Notes under the pieces: generated by a model | The model's database searches: none | Told to the model about the DNA's origin: nothing | The model's input: the letters and a program-made list of their open reading frames with translations, nothing else | Part shown: in pieces, positions 26,401 to 34,224 of the stretch | Layout of the letters: the number at the start of each line of letters is the position of its first letter | Numbering within the stretch: position 1 is the stretch's first letter | Origin: Rhodococcoides corynebacterioides | GTDB taxonomy: Bacteria > Actinomycetota > Actinomycetes > Mycobacteriales > Mycobacteriaceae | Assembly (NCBI RefSeq): GCF_019834675.1 | Contig: NZ_JABUBU010000027.1 | Coordinates: forward strand, 1-38,535 | Length of the DNA stretch: 38,535 bases | Direction of reading: 5' to 3' | Made by a program: the position numbers and the translations under genes

Positions 26401-29400
26401 GTAGAGCCGAGACCCGCTGCCGTCGAACGGGTTCGGGACGAAGCGCGTCGCGGTCAGCCCGGACCGTCCGTGGTAGCCGCGGGCCAGACCACGGCCGAGG
26501 AGGTACAGCTCGCCGACCGACCCCAGCGGCACGGGCTGCAACCGCTCGTCGAGGATCACCGCCCCCATTCCCGTGATCGCCCGACCCACCGTGACGGTCG
26601 CCCCCGGCCGCACCGGTTCCGAGAAGTGGCTCGCGACCGTCGCCTCCGTGGGGCCGTAGGCGTTGACCAGCCGCAGCCGCGGCGCCCACGCGTCGCGGAC
26701 TCCGGGCGACAGCGGCTCCCCGCCCACCGATACCATCTCGAGCGTCGGCAGGCGATCCGGGTCCAGCGTCGCCAGCAGACCCGGCGTGGTCGACAGGTGC
26801 GTGATCCGCTGCGCGGCCAGCAGATCCGTCATCTCGTCACCGCCGACGACGTCCGGCGGCACCACCACCAGGACGGCGCCGCCGAGCGCGAACAGCAGCA
26901 TGTCCATGACGTACGGGTCGAAGCTGGGCGACGCCGTCTGCGCCGGCCGCGAGCCCACCCGGGTCGCGAACCGGATCCGGGTCTCCGCGGCCAGACCCGA
27001 CAGCCCGGCGTGGGTCACGACCACGCCCTTCGGTGTCCCGGTGGACCCCGACGTGTAGATGACGTACGCGGCGGAGTCGGGGCGGACGGTGCCGCGGCGC
27101 TCGGCGTCGGTGACCGGGACCGGCTCCGCAGCCGTCACCGGGTCCGACCCCGACCCGATGTCGAATGCCGTCCAGTCCACGGCATCCGGCAGACCCGCCC
27201 GTCGCTCCGAGGAGCAGAGACCGAGGCGCACGCCGGAATCGGCCACCATGAACGCCAGGCGCGCCGCGGGGTACGAGGCGTCGAGCGGCAGGTACGCGGC
27301 GCCGCTCGCCGCGACGGCCCAGACCGCGACCACCATCTCCACCGACCGCGGAAAGGACACGGCCACGACGGTTTCCGGGCCGGCGCCCCGCGCGATCAGG
27401 GTCCGGGCGAGGCGCGTCGCACGGTCGGCGAGCTCGCGGTACGTGAGGGTGACCGACCCGTCGGTGACGGCCGGACGGTCGGCGTGGCGGGCGGCGGCGT
27501 CGAACAACAGGTCCGGCAGGACCCCGGTGCCGACGGCCACGGCCCCGCGCAGCGACGCGATCAGTCGACGCCGCCCGTCCGGCCCGAGGACGTCGAGGTC
27601 GGCGACGGGGGTCTCCGGGCGCGCGATTCCCTCCTCGAGCACCCGCTGCACCACCGACAACGCCGACGCGACCGTCGGCGCGTCGAACACGGTCGCCGAG
27701 TACACCATCGACAGGGCGATCCCGGCCGGACGACCGGCCTCGTCCGTCGCGGCCTCCGCGGTCAGCAGCACGTCGTCCTTCGGCGCGAGGACGTCGGCGT
27801 CGACGACCGAGACGCGCAATCCGGGGAGCGCGACGTCGACGGCGGACGTCGCGGCGCGGTAGGCGAACCCGACGCGGTAGAGCGGGGAGTCCGTCCGGCC
27901 GAGTCGCCCGGCGACCCAGTCGAACGGCACGTCGGCCGCGTCGTACGCGGCGAGCGTCGTGTCCCGGACCCGCCGGATCACGTCCGCGAAGGAGTCCGAC
28001 GGATCGACGCGCACCCGCACGGCGACGGTGCCGACGAACATGCCGACCACCGTCGTCAGCGCCGGGTCCGTCCGTCCCGCCGTCGCCACGCCGACGGCGA
28101 GGTCCGAGACGCCGGCCCACCGGCCAATGCCGACGGCGTGCGCGGCGAGGAGCACCATGTGCTCGCTGACCCCGAATCGTCGTGCGAGCGCGTCGAGTTC
28201 GCGATGCAGGTCGGCGGGAAGTGCCGCACGCACCTCCCCGGCGACCGGAGCGCCGGGACGTTCGCTGGGCAATCGGTCGACGGGCAGGGTCACCGAGGCC
28301 GGCAACCCCTCCAGGGCTCGATCCCAGTGCTGCAGTTGGGCCGTCGCGTAGGGCGTCGGTGCGTCCGGGGTGCCGAGCAGGTCGCGTTGCCACCGCGCGT
28401 AGTCGGTGTAGGCGGCGGGACGGTCGACCCAGACGGGCGCCGCGCCCCGCGAGCGGGCGGCGTACGCGGTGACCAGGTCCGTCACCAGGGGCGGCAGCGA
28501 CTCGCCGTCCACCACGAGGTGGTGCAGACACACGACCAGAACGTGCTCGGTGGGCGAGACACGCAGCAGCGCAGTGCGATACGGCGGTTCGCGGGTGACG
28601 TCGACGGGCTCGGCCACCACGCGGGTGATCTCCTCCGTGACCGCGTCCGGGGACACCGCGCGGGGCCGGAGCAGTGGCGCGGCGCCGTCGACCACGTCGT
28701 CCACCTCGAGCACGTCGACGTACGGGCCGTCGTCGTCCTCGGGAAAACGGGCGCGCAGACTCTCGTGACGCACCGCCAGATCCGTCAGGGAGTGACCGAG
28801 CGCGGCGACGTCGAGCTCACCGCTCAACCGCAGCACCAGCGGCACCGTGTACGCCGACGACGTCGGGTCGAGCCGCGCGAGAACCCACAACCGCACCTGG
28901 GCCGGAGCGAGCGAAAGCCGCTGCGGCCGCGGGGTTCCCGCGATGTCGGCGAAACGCGGCAGAGCGGCGTCGGAGTCTTCGGAGTCTTCGGAGGCGTCGC
29001 GGTTCCGGGCGGCGTCCAGTCGATGCGCCAACGTGCGCGGGGTGGGGGCGTCGAAGATGTCCGCCACCCGCAGGCGCCCGAGTCCGGCCGCGTTCAGCCG
29101 GGCCACCGCCTTCGTCGCCACCAGAGACGACCCGCCCAGGTCGAAGAAGCTGCTGTCGTAGCCGACCGTCGGGGTGCCGAGCAGGTCGGCGAACACCGAC
29201 TGCACCAGATCCACGGTCGTCGACCGTGCGTCCGGAACGTCGTCGGCCGTCGGTGAGAGACCGACGTCGACCTCCGGGAGCCGCGCCTCGTCGACCCGCC
29301 CGTCCGGTCCGAGCGGCAGCGAGGGCAGCACCACCGTGGCATCGGGGCGGGCGTAGTCCGGCAGTCCGTCGCGGGCGGCGGCCCGCAGGGCGTCGTCGGG

Positions 29401-30738
29401 CTGCGTTCCGGCCGAGCGCAGGTACGCCACCAGCACCGGACCCGACGCGGGATCGTCGCGGAGGACGACGTGGGCGTCGGTCACCCCGTCCAGCTCCCGC
29501 ACCCGGTTCGCCGTGTCGGCGACGGACACGCGGACGCCGCGGCGGAGCACGCCACCGTCGCCGGTGACACCCACGGCGCCGGACCGGTCGACCGTCGCGC
29601 GCACGCCCGTGCGCAGCACGCGGTCACCGCCCGCCGCGGCGACGAGCCGCAGCGCCGTGAGCGACGCGGACGCCGTGGACGCCGTGGACGAGGTGGACGC
29701 TGTTGACGCTGTGGACGCCGTGGACGCTGTGGACGCCGCGGACGAGGCGACGGCGTCGCCGGGCACGTAGAGGTCCCCCACCACACCGGCCGGCACCCGC
29801 CGCAGCCGCCGGTCGAGCACCAGCGCCTCCGCGCTCGCGGCGCCGAACACGCCCGGGGCGGTCACGATCGGTCGCAGTCGGTCCGTCGCGGACGCGGGGC
29901 CGTCGGTGAGCACCACCGCGTCGCACGTGTCCAGGTCGGGACGCTGGTGGACCGTGGCGGCGACGGTGCGCACGCCGTCGCGGGCGATCTGCTCCGCCGC
30001 CGGCACGCTCCGGTCTGCCACCACCAGACCGAGGCCCTGCAGGAGCGCACCCCAGAACTCGAGCGGACCCCACACGCGGTCGGCCGCGTGCCACCACAGG
30101 ACCGGGCCGTCGACGTCGCCCCACACCGACCGGCATCCCGCCACCAGCGCGGCGTCGTCGAACAGGAACGCGCCGTCGTCGTCGTCGTCGGCCACGGCCA
30201 GCACGACGCGCGCCGCAGCCGTGTCCCCCGGCCGGACGAGATCCGCCGGGCCGCCCGCCACCAGACACGCTCCCGCCACCAGCGCGGCCACCGCGTCCAC
30301 CGCGGCGTCGACGCCCTCCGCGGCCGGCACGACGACGGGCTCCCGCGGGACCGTCGTCGCCCGGTCCGTCGCGCGCGTCCACAGGTCCGCGTAGGTCAAC
30401 GCGACCGAACCGTCCCGCACGGCGAGGCGATCGGGATGGTGGCGGACCACCCGCCGCAGCGCCGCGACCACGGTGCCCTCGCGGGCCGCCGACGCGCGAA
30501 CGACGTCCGGCAGGTCGGTCCCGTGCCGCGCGGCGTCGGCCGGTGCGGACGCGGTCACGGCCGCGACGATCGCGCCGTCGGGTGCGGCGGCGAAGGCGGG
30601 GACGGCCGCACGCAGGCCCGTCGCGGTCGCGGCGAGGGCGTCGAATCGCAGGCCGTCGGGTCGGTCGGAGAACACCGGGGCGTCGGGGAACAGGCGAGCC
30701 GTGCGGGCCACGACGGCCGTCAGGTCGCGTGGTGTCAC
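23419..30738 (-). CDS. Nonribosomal peptide synthetase A*-T-C-A-T-C-A(truncated)
   Basis: A 2439-residue NRPS read from a GTG at 30738 (AGGAAGG upstream). Approximate domains: A* ~60-500, degenerate, with no TSGSTG or YGPTE motif, DGRVDEARLP where A10 has NGK, and a Ser/Thr/Ala repeat inside. T1 has Ser537 in DLGGSSL. C1 has HHLVVDG at ~738. A2 ~1085-1560 is complete: TSGSTGTPKG, NAYGPTEATV, YRTGDLVR, LTPNGKID; pocket residues read by eye are D-P-M-S-S-G-A-V-A, for which I have no confident substrate. T2 has Ser1615 in HGGDSLG. C2 has HHVALDG at ~1826. A3 begins ~2140, has TSGSTGAPKG and NLYGPTEATV but is ~40 residues short between A2 and A3 motifs, and the protein stops 12 residues after YGPTE. 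It lacks A6-A10, a third carrier, and any thioesterase or reductase. No MbtH-like protein or PPTase is nearby. Probably acts with, or once acted with, the convergent pap/N-oxygenase operon. Confidence 0.88.
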   Translation of the reverse strand: MTPRDLTAVVARTARLFPDAPVFSDRPDGLRFDALAATATGLRAAVPAFAAAPDGAIVAAVTASAPADAARHGTDLPDVVRASAAREGTVVAALRRVVRHHPDRLAVRDGSVALTYADLWTRATDRATTVPREPVVVPAAEGVDAAVDAVAALVAGACLVAGGPADLVRPGDTAAARVVLAVADDDDDGAFLFDDAALVAGCRSVWGDVDGPVLWWHAADRVWGPLEFWGALLQGLGLVVADRSVPAAEQIARDGVRTVAATVHQRPDLDTCDAVVLTDGPASATDRLRPIVTAPGVFGAASAEALVLDRRLRRVPAGVVGDLYVPGDAVASSAASTASTASTASTASTSSTASTASASLTALRLVAAAGGDRVLRTGVRATVDRSGAVGVTGDGGVLRRGVRVSVADTANRVRELDGVTDAHVVLRDDPASGPVLVAYLRSAGTQPDDALRAAARDGLPDYARPDATVVLPSLPLGPDGRVDEARLPEVDVGLSPTADDVPDARSTTVDLVQSVFADLLGTPTVGYDSSFFDLGGSSLVATKAVARLNAAGLGRLRVADIFDAPTPRTLAHRLDAARNRDASEDSEDSDAALPRFADIAGTPRPQRLSLAPAQVRLWVLARLDPTSSAYTVPLVLRLSGELDVAALGHSLTDLAVRHESLRARFPEDDDGPYVDVLEVDDVVDGAAPLLRPRAVSPDAVTEEITRVVAEPVDVTREPPYRTALLRVSPTEHVLVVCLHHLVVDGESLPPLVTDLVTAYAARSRGAAPVWVDRPAAYTDYARWQRDLLGTPDAPTPYATAQLQHWDRALEGLPASVTLPVDRLPSERPGAPVAGEVRAALPADLHRELDALARRFGVSEHMVLLAAHAVGIGRWAGVSDLAVGVATAGRTDPALTTVVGMFVGTVAVRVRVDPSDSFADVIRRVRDTTLAAYDAADVPFDWVAGRLGRTDSPLYRVGFAYRAATSAVDVALPGLRVSVVDADVLAPKDDVLLTAEAATDEAGRPAGIALSMVYSATVFDAPTVASALSVVQRVLEEGIARPETPVADLDVLGPDGRRRLIASLRGAVAVGTGVLPDLLFDAAARHADRPAVTDGSVTLTYRELADRATRLARTLIARGAGPETVVAVSFPRSVEMVVAVWAVAASGAAYLPLDASYPAARLAFMVADSGVRLGLCSSERRAGLPDAVDWTAFDIGSGSDPVTAAEPVPVTDAERRGTVRPDSAAYVIYTSGSTGTPKGVVVTHAGLSGLAAETRIRFATRVGSRPAQTASPSFDPYVMDMLLFALGGAVLVVVPPDVVGGDEMTDLLAAQRITHLSTTPGLLATLDPDRLPTLEMVSVGGEPLSPGVRDAWAPRLRLVNAYGPTEATVASHFSEPVRPGATVTVGRAITGMGAVILDERLQPVPLGSVGELYLLGRGLARGYHGRSGLTATRFVPNPFDGSGSRLYRTGDLVRAVVATDDAAPVLRYVGRADTQVKVRGIRVEPSEVDAVLVQRHGVDAAVTVPRTTPAGDTVLVSYVVQRGERTPDHLRTLLAADLPAALVPSAVVVLDRLPLTPNGKIDTAALPAPDSAPTPPVPGRAASSDAERAVLAAFAAVTTGVELGADDDFFRHGGDSLGATRVASRLGREFGRRVPVRAVFDRPTAAGLAAYLTDPATDPESGSAVENAGAGAVLAPGSLPRPDRPPLSYAQARMWFANRFDTTGSSSTGPATAYNVPLVTRMSGPVDVAALAAAVRDVVARHEVLRTRYPDSDNGPFQEVLPPESVPVALEPVPVTDDPTSAVAAFVGTRFDVTAAPPVAVRLWRLAADPASGTAADTEYLFALVVHHVALDGESMQPLVRDLLQAYAARVAGAAPAFAPLPVQYADVAVWQRARLGDDADPGSEAAAHVRFWRDALAGAPESPILPTDRPRPPVASLRAATVPVAFDAETTGGVQRVAAATGATPFMVVHAALAVFLARWSRENDIVIGTPVAGRGDALLDDVVGMFVGTVVLRTRVDGRRSFEDVVRAVRSADLDAFGHADLPFERVVDALDPVRSTAHHPVFQIMLSYQNLTRPSAVVEGVEIAPLDVDAGTSQYDLHLVVADGAENAGATDGMAAALTYATDLFDEATARAWARSLPILLAALVADPARPVGDAPLMEPAEEAALLAVGARSAAPPLTLTDLLTASYRAHADRVAVVDGDTELTYAALGERVRARRDRLIADGVGPESVVAVRAERSVDFLVEVQAIVSAGAAYLPVDPSWPEDRRARVRGAERRCGAGTSVAPGHPAYVLFTSGSTGAPKGVVVPQGAVASQLLWLHSAVPSVPEAVMLWRTRVTFDLSVWELWWPMIGGATLVVGPPDCDRDPAILADTLRRHRVTTVTFVPSPLASFLAHDPSGVADAMASVCDILCIGEALPAALVDAVRATTGQDGPTVHNLYGPTEATVSVTHHRASAGR
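29666..29745. repeat. 9-bp tandem repeat inside NRPS (Ala-Ser-Thr run)
   Basis: About nine imperfect copies of the 9-bp unit GTGGACGCN (plus strand), coding on the minus strand for an (AST)n run near residues 332-358 of the NRPS. It lies where a normal A domain has its core between A6 and A7 motifs. The reading frame is preserved because the unit is a multiple of three. Such arrays change copy number easily. Confidence 0.8.
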
Positions 30739-30778
30739 CGGCGCACGCCCCTTCCTGCCGAGTCGCTCCCCGCTCGAG

Positions 30779-30808
30779 GACGTCCCCCACGGTCTCGACG
30801 TCCCCCAC
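30779..30808. promoter_or_regulatory. Direct repeat GACGTCCCCCAC x2 in NRPS leader (possible operator)
   Basis: Two identical 12-mers at 30779-30790 and 30797-30808, 18 bp apart, just downstream of and partly overlapping a -10 candidate for the NRPS (TACTGT, minus strand 30812-30807). This is where a repressor would bind. The region is only ~45 bp upstream of the NRPS start. Confidence 0.4.
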
Positions 30809-30812
30809 AGTA
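30807..30812 (-). promoter_or_regulatory. Possible -10 of NRPS promoter
   Basis: TACTGT on the minus strand fits TANNNT. Transcription would begin near 30800, giving a ~60-nt leader before the GTG at 30738. The -35 is unclear. Confidence 0.35.
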
Positions 30813-30878
30813 GTGCGGACCACACGCTCTGCCCGCCGAGTCGTCGTGAGCTCTCACCACGTTCACAGTCGGCAGCGG

Positions 30879-30884
30879 TAGTCT
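30879..30884 (+). promoter_or_regulatory. Possible -10 of first lipase promoter
   Basis: TAGTCT (TANNNT) lies 77 nt before the ATG at 30962. The presumed leader contains a hairpin (GAGACC 30907-30912 with GGTCTC 30917-30922) and an AGGAG site ~11 nt before the start codon. It is divergent from the NRPS promoter. Confidence 0.35.
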
Positions 30885-30961
30885 GTGAAGTCGCCGAGGG
30901 GCGATCGAGACCAGTCGGTCTCTCGTCCCACCCGATCCGCGAACCAGGAGCCGACGCACCG

Positions 30962-31882
30962 ATGACGTCCACACCCACGCCCGACAACGGGTCGGGGAAG
31001 TCCCCCGTCGCAGTACTGGCGGCGGCCGTCGGGGCCATGATCGGAACCATCCGGCACGCGCGGTCGCAGCCCCGTCGTGTCGACGACATCCCCGGAGTCA
31101 ACGATTTCCGACGGCGCTCCGTCCGTCGTCGTCCGGTGGTGCTGGTGCACGGCACGTGGTGCAGCGCCTACGACACGTGGCACACCATGGCGCCCGCCCT
31201 GGTCAAGCGCGGGTACCCGGTCTTCGCGCTGGACTACGGCCACCGCCGCGGCTACGACACCACCAATGTCTTCAACATGGTCGGCGGCGCCGACATCGCC
31301 GAATCGGCCCGCGAGCTCGCCGGATTCGTCGAGCGCGTCGTCGCGGTCACCGGGTCCGACACCGTCGACCTGGTCGGCCACTCCCAGGGCGGCACCGTCG
31401 CCCACCAGTACCTCAAGTTCAACGGTGGATCGAACGCCAACGACCCGTCGCGGAACCGGGTCCGCTCCCTGGTCACGCTCGGTGCCACCAACCACGGCAC
31501 CACCTACGGCAACAAGCAGATCGTCGGCGCCGTCGCCGAGAAACTCGGCTTCCCCGTGGTCGGCACGACCGACGCGACGGTGGGCCCGTCGTACGCGCAG
31601 CAGCTGTTCGGCTCACCGTTCATCGCGGCCCTGAACGAGCACGGCGACACCGTCCCCGGCGTGCGCTACACCGTCCTGGCGACCAGGTTCGACACGGTGT
31701 CGACGCCCCCCAAGGCCACCTTCCTCGACGCCGGGGAGGGCGCCGTCGTGACCAATCTCTGGTTGCAGGACGTCGCGCCGGACTCCACGGCCGGGCACAT
31801 GGAGTTGACCACCGACCGCGCGGCCGTCGAGGTGGTGCTGAACGCGCTCGACGATGCCGGGGACCGTCGACAGCTCCGCTGA
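30962..31882 (+). CDS. Lipase class 2 family alpha/beta hydrolase (paralogue 1)
   Basis: A 306-residue lipase of the class 2 / EstB type. It has the oxyanion loop VVLVHGTWCSAYDTW, nucleophile Ser141 in VGHSQGGT, the family strings VRSLVTLGATNHGTTYG, the acid-region segment TRFDTVSTPP and the catalytic His in GHMELTTD. The N-terminus is a hydrophobic segment (VAVLAAAVGAMIGTI) without an obvious cleavage site, so it may stay membrane-anchored. It shares most of these strings with the protein at 33078-34013, so the two are paralogues. Substrate is unknown; acylglycerols or envelope esters are likely. Confidence 0.87.
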   Translation: MTSTPTPDNGSGKSPVAVLAAAVGAMIGTIRHARSQPRRVDDIPGVNDFRRRSVRRRPVVLVHGTWCSAYDTWHTMAPALVKRGYPVFALDYGHRRGYDTTNVFNMVGGADIAESARELAGFVERVVAVTGSDTVDLVGHSQGGTVAHQYLKFNGGSNANDPSRNRVRSLVTLGATNHGTTYGNKQIVGAVAEKLGFPVVGTTDATVGPSYAQQLFGSPFIAALNEHGDTVPGVRYTVLATRFDTVSTPPKATFLDAGEGAVVTNLWLQDVAPDSTAGHMELTTDRAAVEVVLNALDDAGDRRQLR

Positions 31883-31928
31883 CGGGGGCTCCGACGGGGG
31901 TTCGGCGTGGCCTGCGACGCGTGGTGCG

Positions 31929-32940
31929 TCAGGTCGCGCGTCCCCGGCCGACTCGACTCCGCGCTCGCGCCATGGCGTCGGCGAAATCGGTGGCCAGTTC
32001 GACGTCGGGGAGCGTGCGCAGGTAGTCCCGGAAGATCGCGGACACCTTCTTGTTGACTTCTTGTTGACGTTGTCGACCAGTAACACGGGGCGTCCCAGCA
32101 GGGCGGCCAGGACGCCGCCGTGCAGTCGGTCGGTCACGACCACGCGTCCGCGCCCCAGGCGCGCGCACGCCGCGTCGAGGTTCAGGGGGGTGCGGTGATC
32201 CATCACGACGCGCGCGATCGGGTGGACCCGTCGACGCAACCACGGGAGTCGCCACACGCCGGCCTCGATCGCGGCGGATGCCCACCACTGGGCGTTGGCC
32301 GACGCTCCGAGCGACCAGTCGACCTGCTCCTCGCCGGGACGCAGCGCCGGCGGCCGATCGACGGCCTCGGCGTCGCGGCGGGCGAGGACCACGATGTCGA
32401 CCTCGGGCTCCGCCGGGGCGGTGACCGTCGCCCCGAAAGCGAGATCGGGACAGAACCGCACCGCGGTGGTCGGAAAGGCCTCGGCGGTGCGCTCCGCGCC
32501 CTCCCGGTCCCGGACGAGCACCGTCAGATCGGGGTGTTCCTCGTAGATCGACCTCGTCGCCGCGAGCGCGCCCGCGTCCGTGAAGTCGAACGACCGCGGG
32601 AGCTGGACGATGCGCCGGTGTGGGAAGTCGGCGACGACGCGCTCGCGAAACCGTTGGTGCATGGGCCAGCGATCGCCGAAGTTGCCGCCACCCTGCAACA
32701 GAATCGGGCCGGACGGTACGAGCTGCTCCAGCAACTCGGCGTCGTAGGTGTGGGGTGCACAGACATGGTCCACCGAGCAGCCCAGGGCGTTCAGGTATGC
32801 CAGATTTCCGAGTAGATCAGGTGGTCACCGGCGTTGAAGTAGTGCGGGTGGTCGAGCAGGGCGACAGGGGTGCGACGGACGACGTCCGCCAACGTCGCCC
32901 GCGTTGCATCACGCAGATCCTCCAGTGCCCCGACGCACAT
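31929..32940 (-). pseudogene. Polysaccharide pyruvyl transferase, two frameshifts
   Basis: Three consecutive frames spell one WcaK/CsaB-like polysaccharide pyruvyl transferase. Frame 1 (ATG 32940) gives MCVGALEDLRDATRATL...ALLDHPHYFNAGDHLIYSEI and then stops at 32791. Near 32804-32806 one base is missing, and frame 2 continues LAYLNALGCSVDHVCAPHTY...ILLQGGGNFGDRWPMHQRFRERVVADFP...VVVTDRLHGGVLAALLGRPVLLVDNVNKK. An 11-bp tandem duplication at 32047-32068 then shifts the frame again; the true end (VSAIFRDYLRTLPDVELATDFADAMARARSR) is in frame 3, ending at 31929. Intact relatives add pyruvate ketals to surface polysaccharide. The gene is surely inactive unless both lesions are sequencing errors. 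Confidence 0.85.
32047..32068. repeat. 11-bp tandem duplication causing frameshift
   Basis: TTCTTGTTGAC occurs twice without a gap (32047-32057 and 32058-32068). Removing one copy restores the pyruvyl transferase frame exactly (VDNVNKKVSAIFRDYL), so this is a recent slippage-type duplication. Confidence 0.9.
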
Positions 32941-32946
32941 GCAAGC

Positions 32947-32952
32947 ACCGTA
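32947..32952 (-). promoter_or_regulatory. -10 hexamer for leaderless pyruvyl transferase
   Basis: TACGGT on the minus strand (TANNNT) lies 6 nt before the ATG at 32940. This supports that start over longer upstream frames. Confidence 0.4.
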
Positions 32953-33023
32953 CGACCGCCGCGTGCGATCCACCAGCGACCCGCGTCCCGGTCGTGTGAT
33001 CGAGGCCACACCAGCCACTTCTG

Positions 33024-33029
33024 TAACAT
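33024..33029 (+). promoter_or_regulatory. -10 of second lipase promoter
   Basis: TAACAT preceded by CTG fits an actinobacterial -10. Transcription would start near 33036, leaving a ~40-nt leader with GGAG about 9 nt before the ATG at 33078. Confidence 0.45.
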
Positions 33030-33077
33030 CGATGCGTCCTCCTACCCCACCGTGCCCCCGAAACGGAGTTCATCACC

Positions 33078-34013
33078 ATGGCGTGTCGCGCCCGCTCACT
33101 GTTCGCCGCAGCCACGGTCGCATCCGCGATCGCCCTCGGTGGTGGCGTGGCGCACGCCGATCCCGTCCAGCCCGCCGCGCCCCTCTCCGGCGCGGCCGTG
33201 GACGTCCCCGGCGCCGACGACCCGTCGTGCGTGCCCAGCCCGAGCCACCCGAACCCGGTGGTCCTGGTGCACGGAACCTGGTCCAACGCCGCGGCCACGT
33301 GGTCCGAGTTGGCGCCCGAACTGCACGCACAGGGCTACTGCGTGTTCGCGCTGAACTACGGTCAGCCGGCGCTGCTGGAGCCGGACAACCTGCTGCGCAT
33401 GTGGGGCGGCGCGGACATCCGCGACTCCGCGAAACAACTCGCCGCATTCGTCGACGCCGTCCGTGAGCGCACGGGCGCCGCGAAGGTCGACATCGTCGGC
33501 CACTCGCAGGGTGGCACGATGGCGCGCCAGTACCTCAAGTTCGAGGGCGGCGCCGACGTGCTGGACCCGGCGCGCAACAAGGTGGACAAGCTCGTCACCC
33601 TCGGTGCCACCAACCACGGCACGACCTACGACGAGAAGCAGCTGATCGGCAAGATCGCCGAACTCGTCGGCTTTCCGGTCCAGGACGCGGCAGCGGTCGC
33701 CGTCGGCCCGTCCGCCGTCCAGCAGATGGTGGGCTCGCCGTTCCTCGAGGTCCTCAACGCAGGTGGGGACACCCTGCCGGGCGTCACCTACACCGTGGTG
33801 GCCAGCCGCGACGACACCGTCTCGACGCCGCCCGAGAACACGTTCCTCACCCCGGGCCCCGGCGCGACCGTGTCGAACCAGTGGGTTCAGGACACGTGCC
33901 CCGGCGCCGCGATCGGCCACATGGGCCTGACGTCGAAGCCCGCGGCCGTCGCGCTCGTGTCGAGGGGGCTGGACCCGTCGTACGTCGTGGATCCGGCCGT
34001 CGTCTGCTCGTAG
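33078..34013 (+). CDS. Secreted lipase class 2 family (paralogue 2)
   Basis: A 311-residue secreted lipase. A Sec signal peptide (MACRARSLFAAATVASAIALGGGVAHA, cleavage after Ala27) is followed by a short linker and the catalytic domain: PVVLVHGTWSNAAATW, Ser143 in VGHSQGGT, VDKLVTLGATNHGTTYDEKQLIGKIAELVGFPVQ, ASRDDTVSTPPENTFL and the His in GHMGL. Two cysteines near the C-terminus (DTCPG, VVCS) suggest disulphides outside the cell. It is a close paralogue of 30962-31882, separated from it by a dead pyruvyl transferase gene. Confidence 0.9.
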   Translation: MACRARSLFAAATVASAIALGGGVAHADPVQPAAPLSGAAVDVPGADDPSCVPSPSHPNPVVLVHGTWSNAAATWSELAPELHAQGYCVFALNYGQPALLEPDNLLRMWGGADIRDSAKQLAAFVDAVRERTGAAKVDIVGHSQGGTMARQYLKFEGGADVLDPARNKVDKLVTLGATNHGTTYDEKQLIGKIAELVGFPVQDAAAVAVGPSAVQQMVGSPFLEVLNAGGDTLPGVTYTVVASRDDTVSTPPENTFLTPGPGATVSNQWVQDTCPGAAIGHMGLTSKPAAVALVSRGLDPSYVVDPAVVCS

Positions 34014-34118
34014 AAGCTCGAAACCCCCGGCTGTCACCGGACCACGCTCGCGTGGCCGCGCGAGCTGCGCCTCCCTCTTCGATCCTCGACGGATACGTCG
34101 GGCCGACGCCGTCATCGA

Positions 34119-34124
34119 TAGACT
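34119..34124 (+). promoter_or_regulatory. Possible -10 upstream of alpha/beta hydrolase
   Basis: TAGACT fits TANNNT and would give a ~95-nt leader before the GTG at 34225. No -35 or leader structure was recognised. Confidence 0.25.
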
Positions 34125-34224
34125 TGCTCACGAATGGTCCGCATCGGCCGCCGGACACTGCCGTTCCGCCCGCGAACGCCGTACCGGTGGTCGGTACCCG
34201 AAACAGTGCGACGGGGTTGTCAGT

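Noticed and set aside
24889..29256. A 1455-residue open frame on the plus strand opposite the NRPS
   Set aside because: It is antisense to a recognisable NRPS, is rich in Arg/Gly/His as expected of a GC-rich shadow frame, and contains no domain motif.
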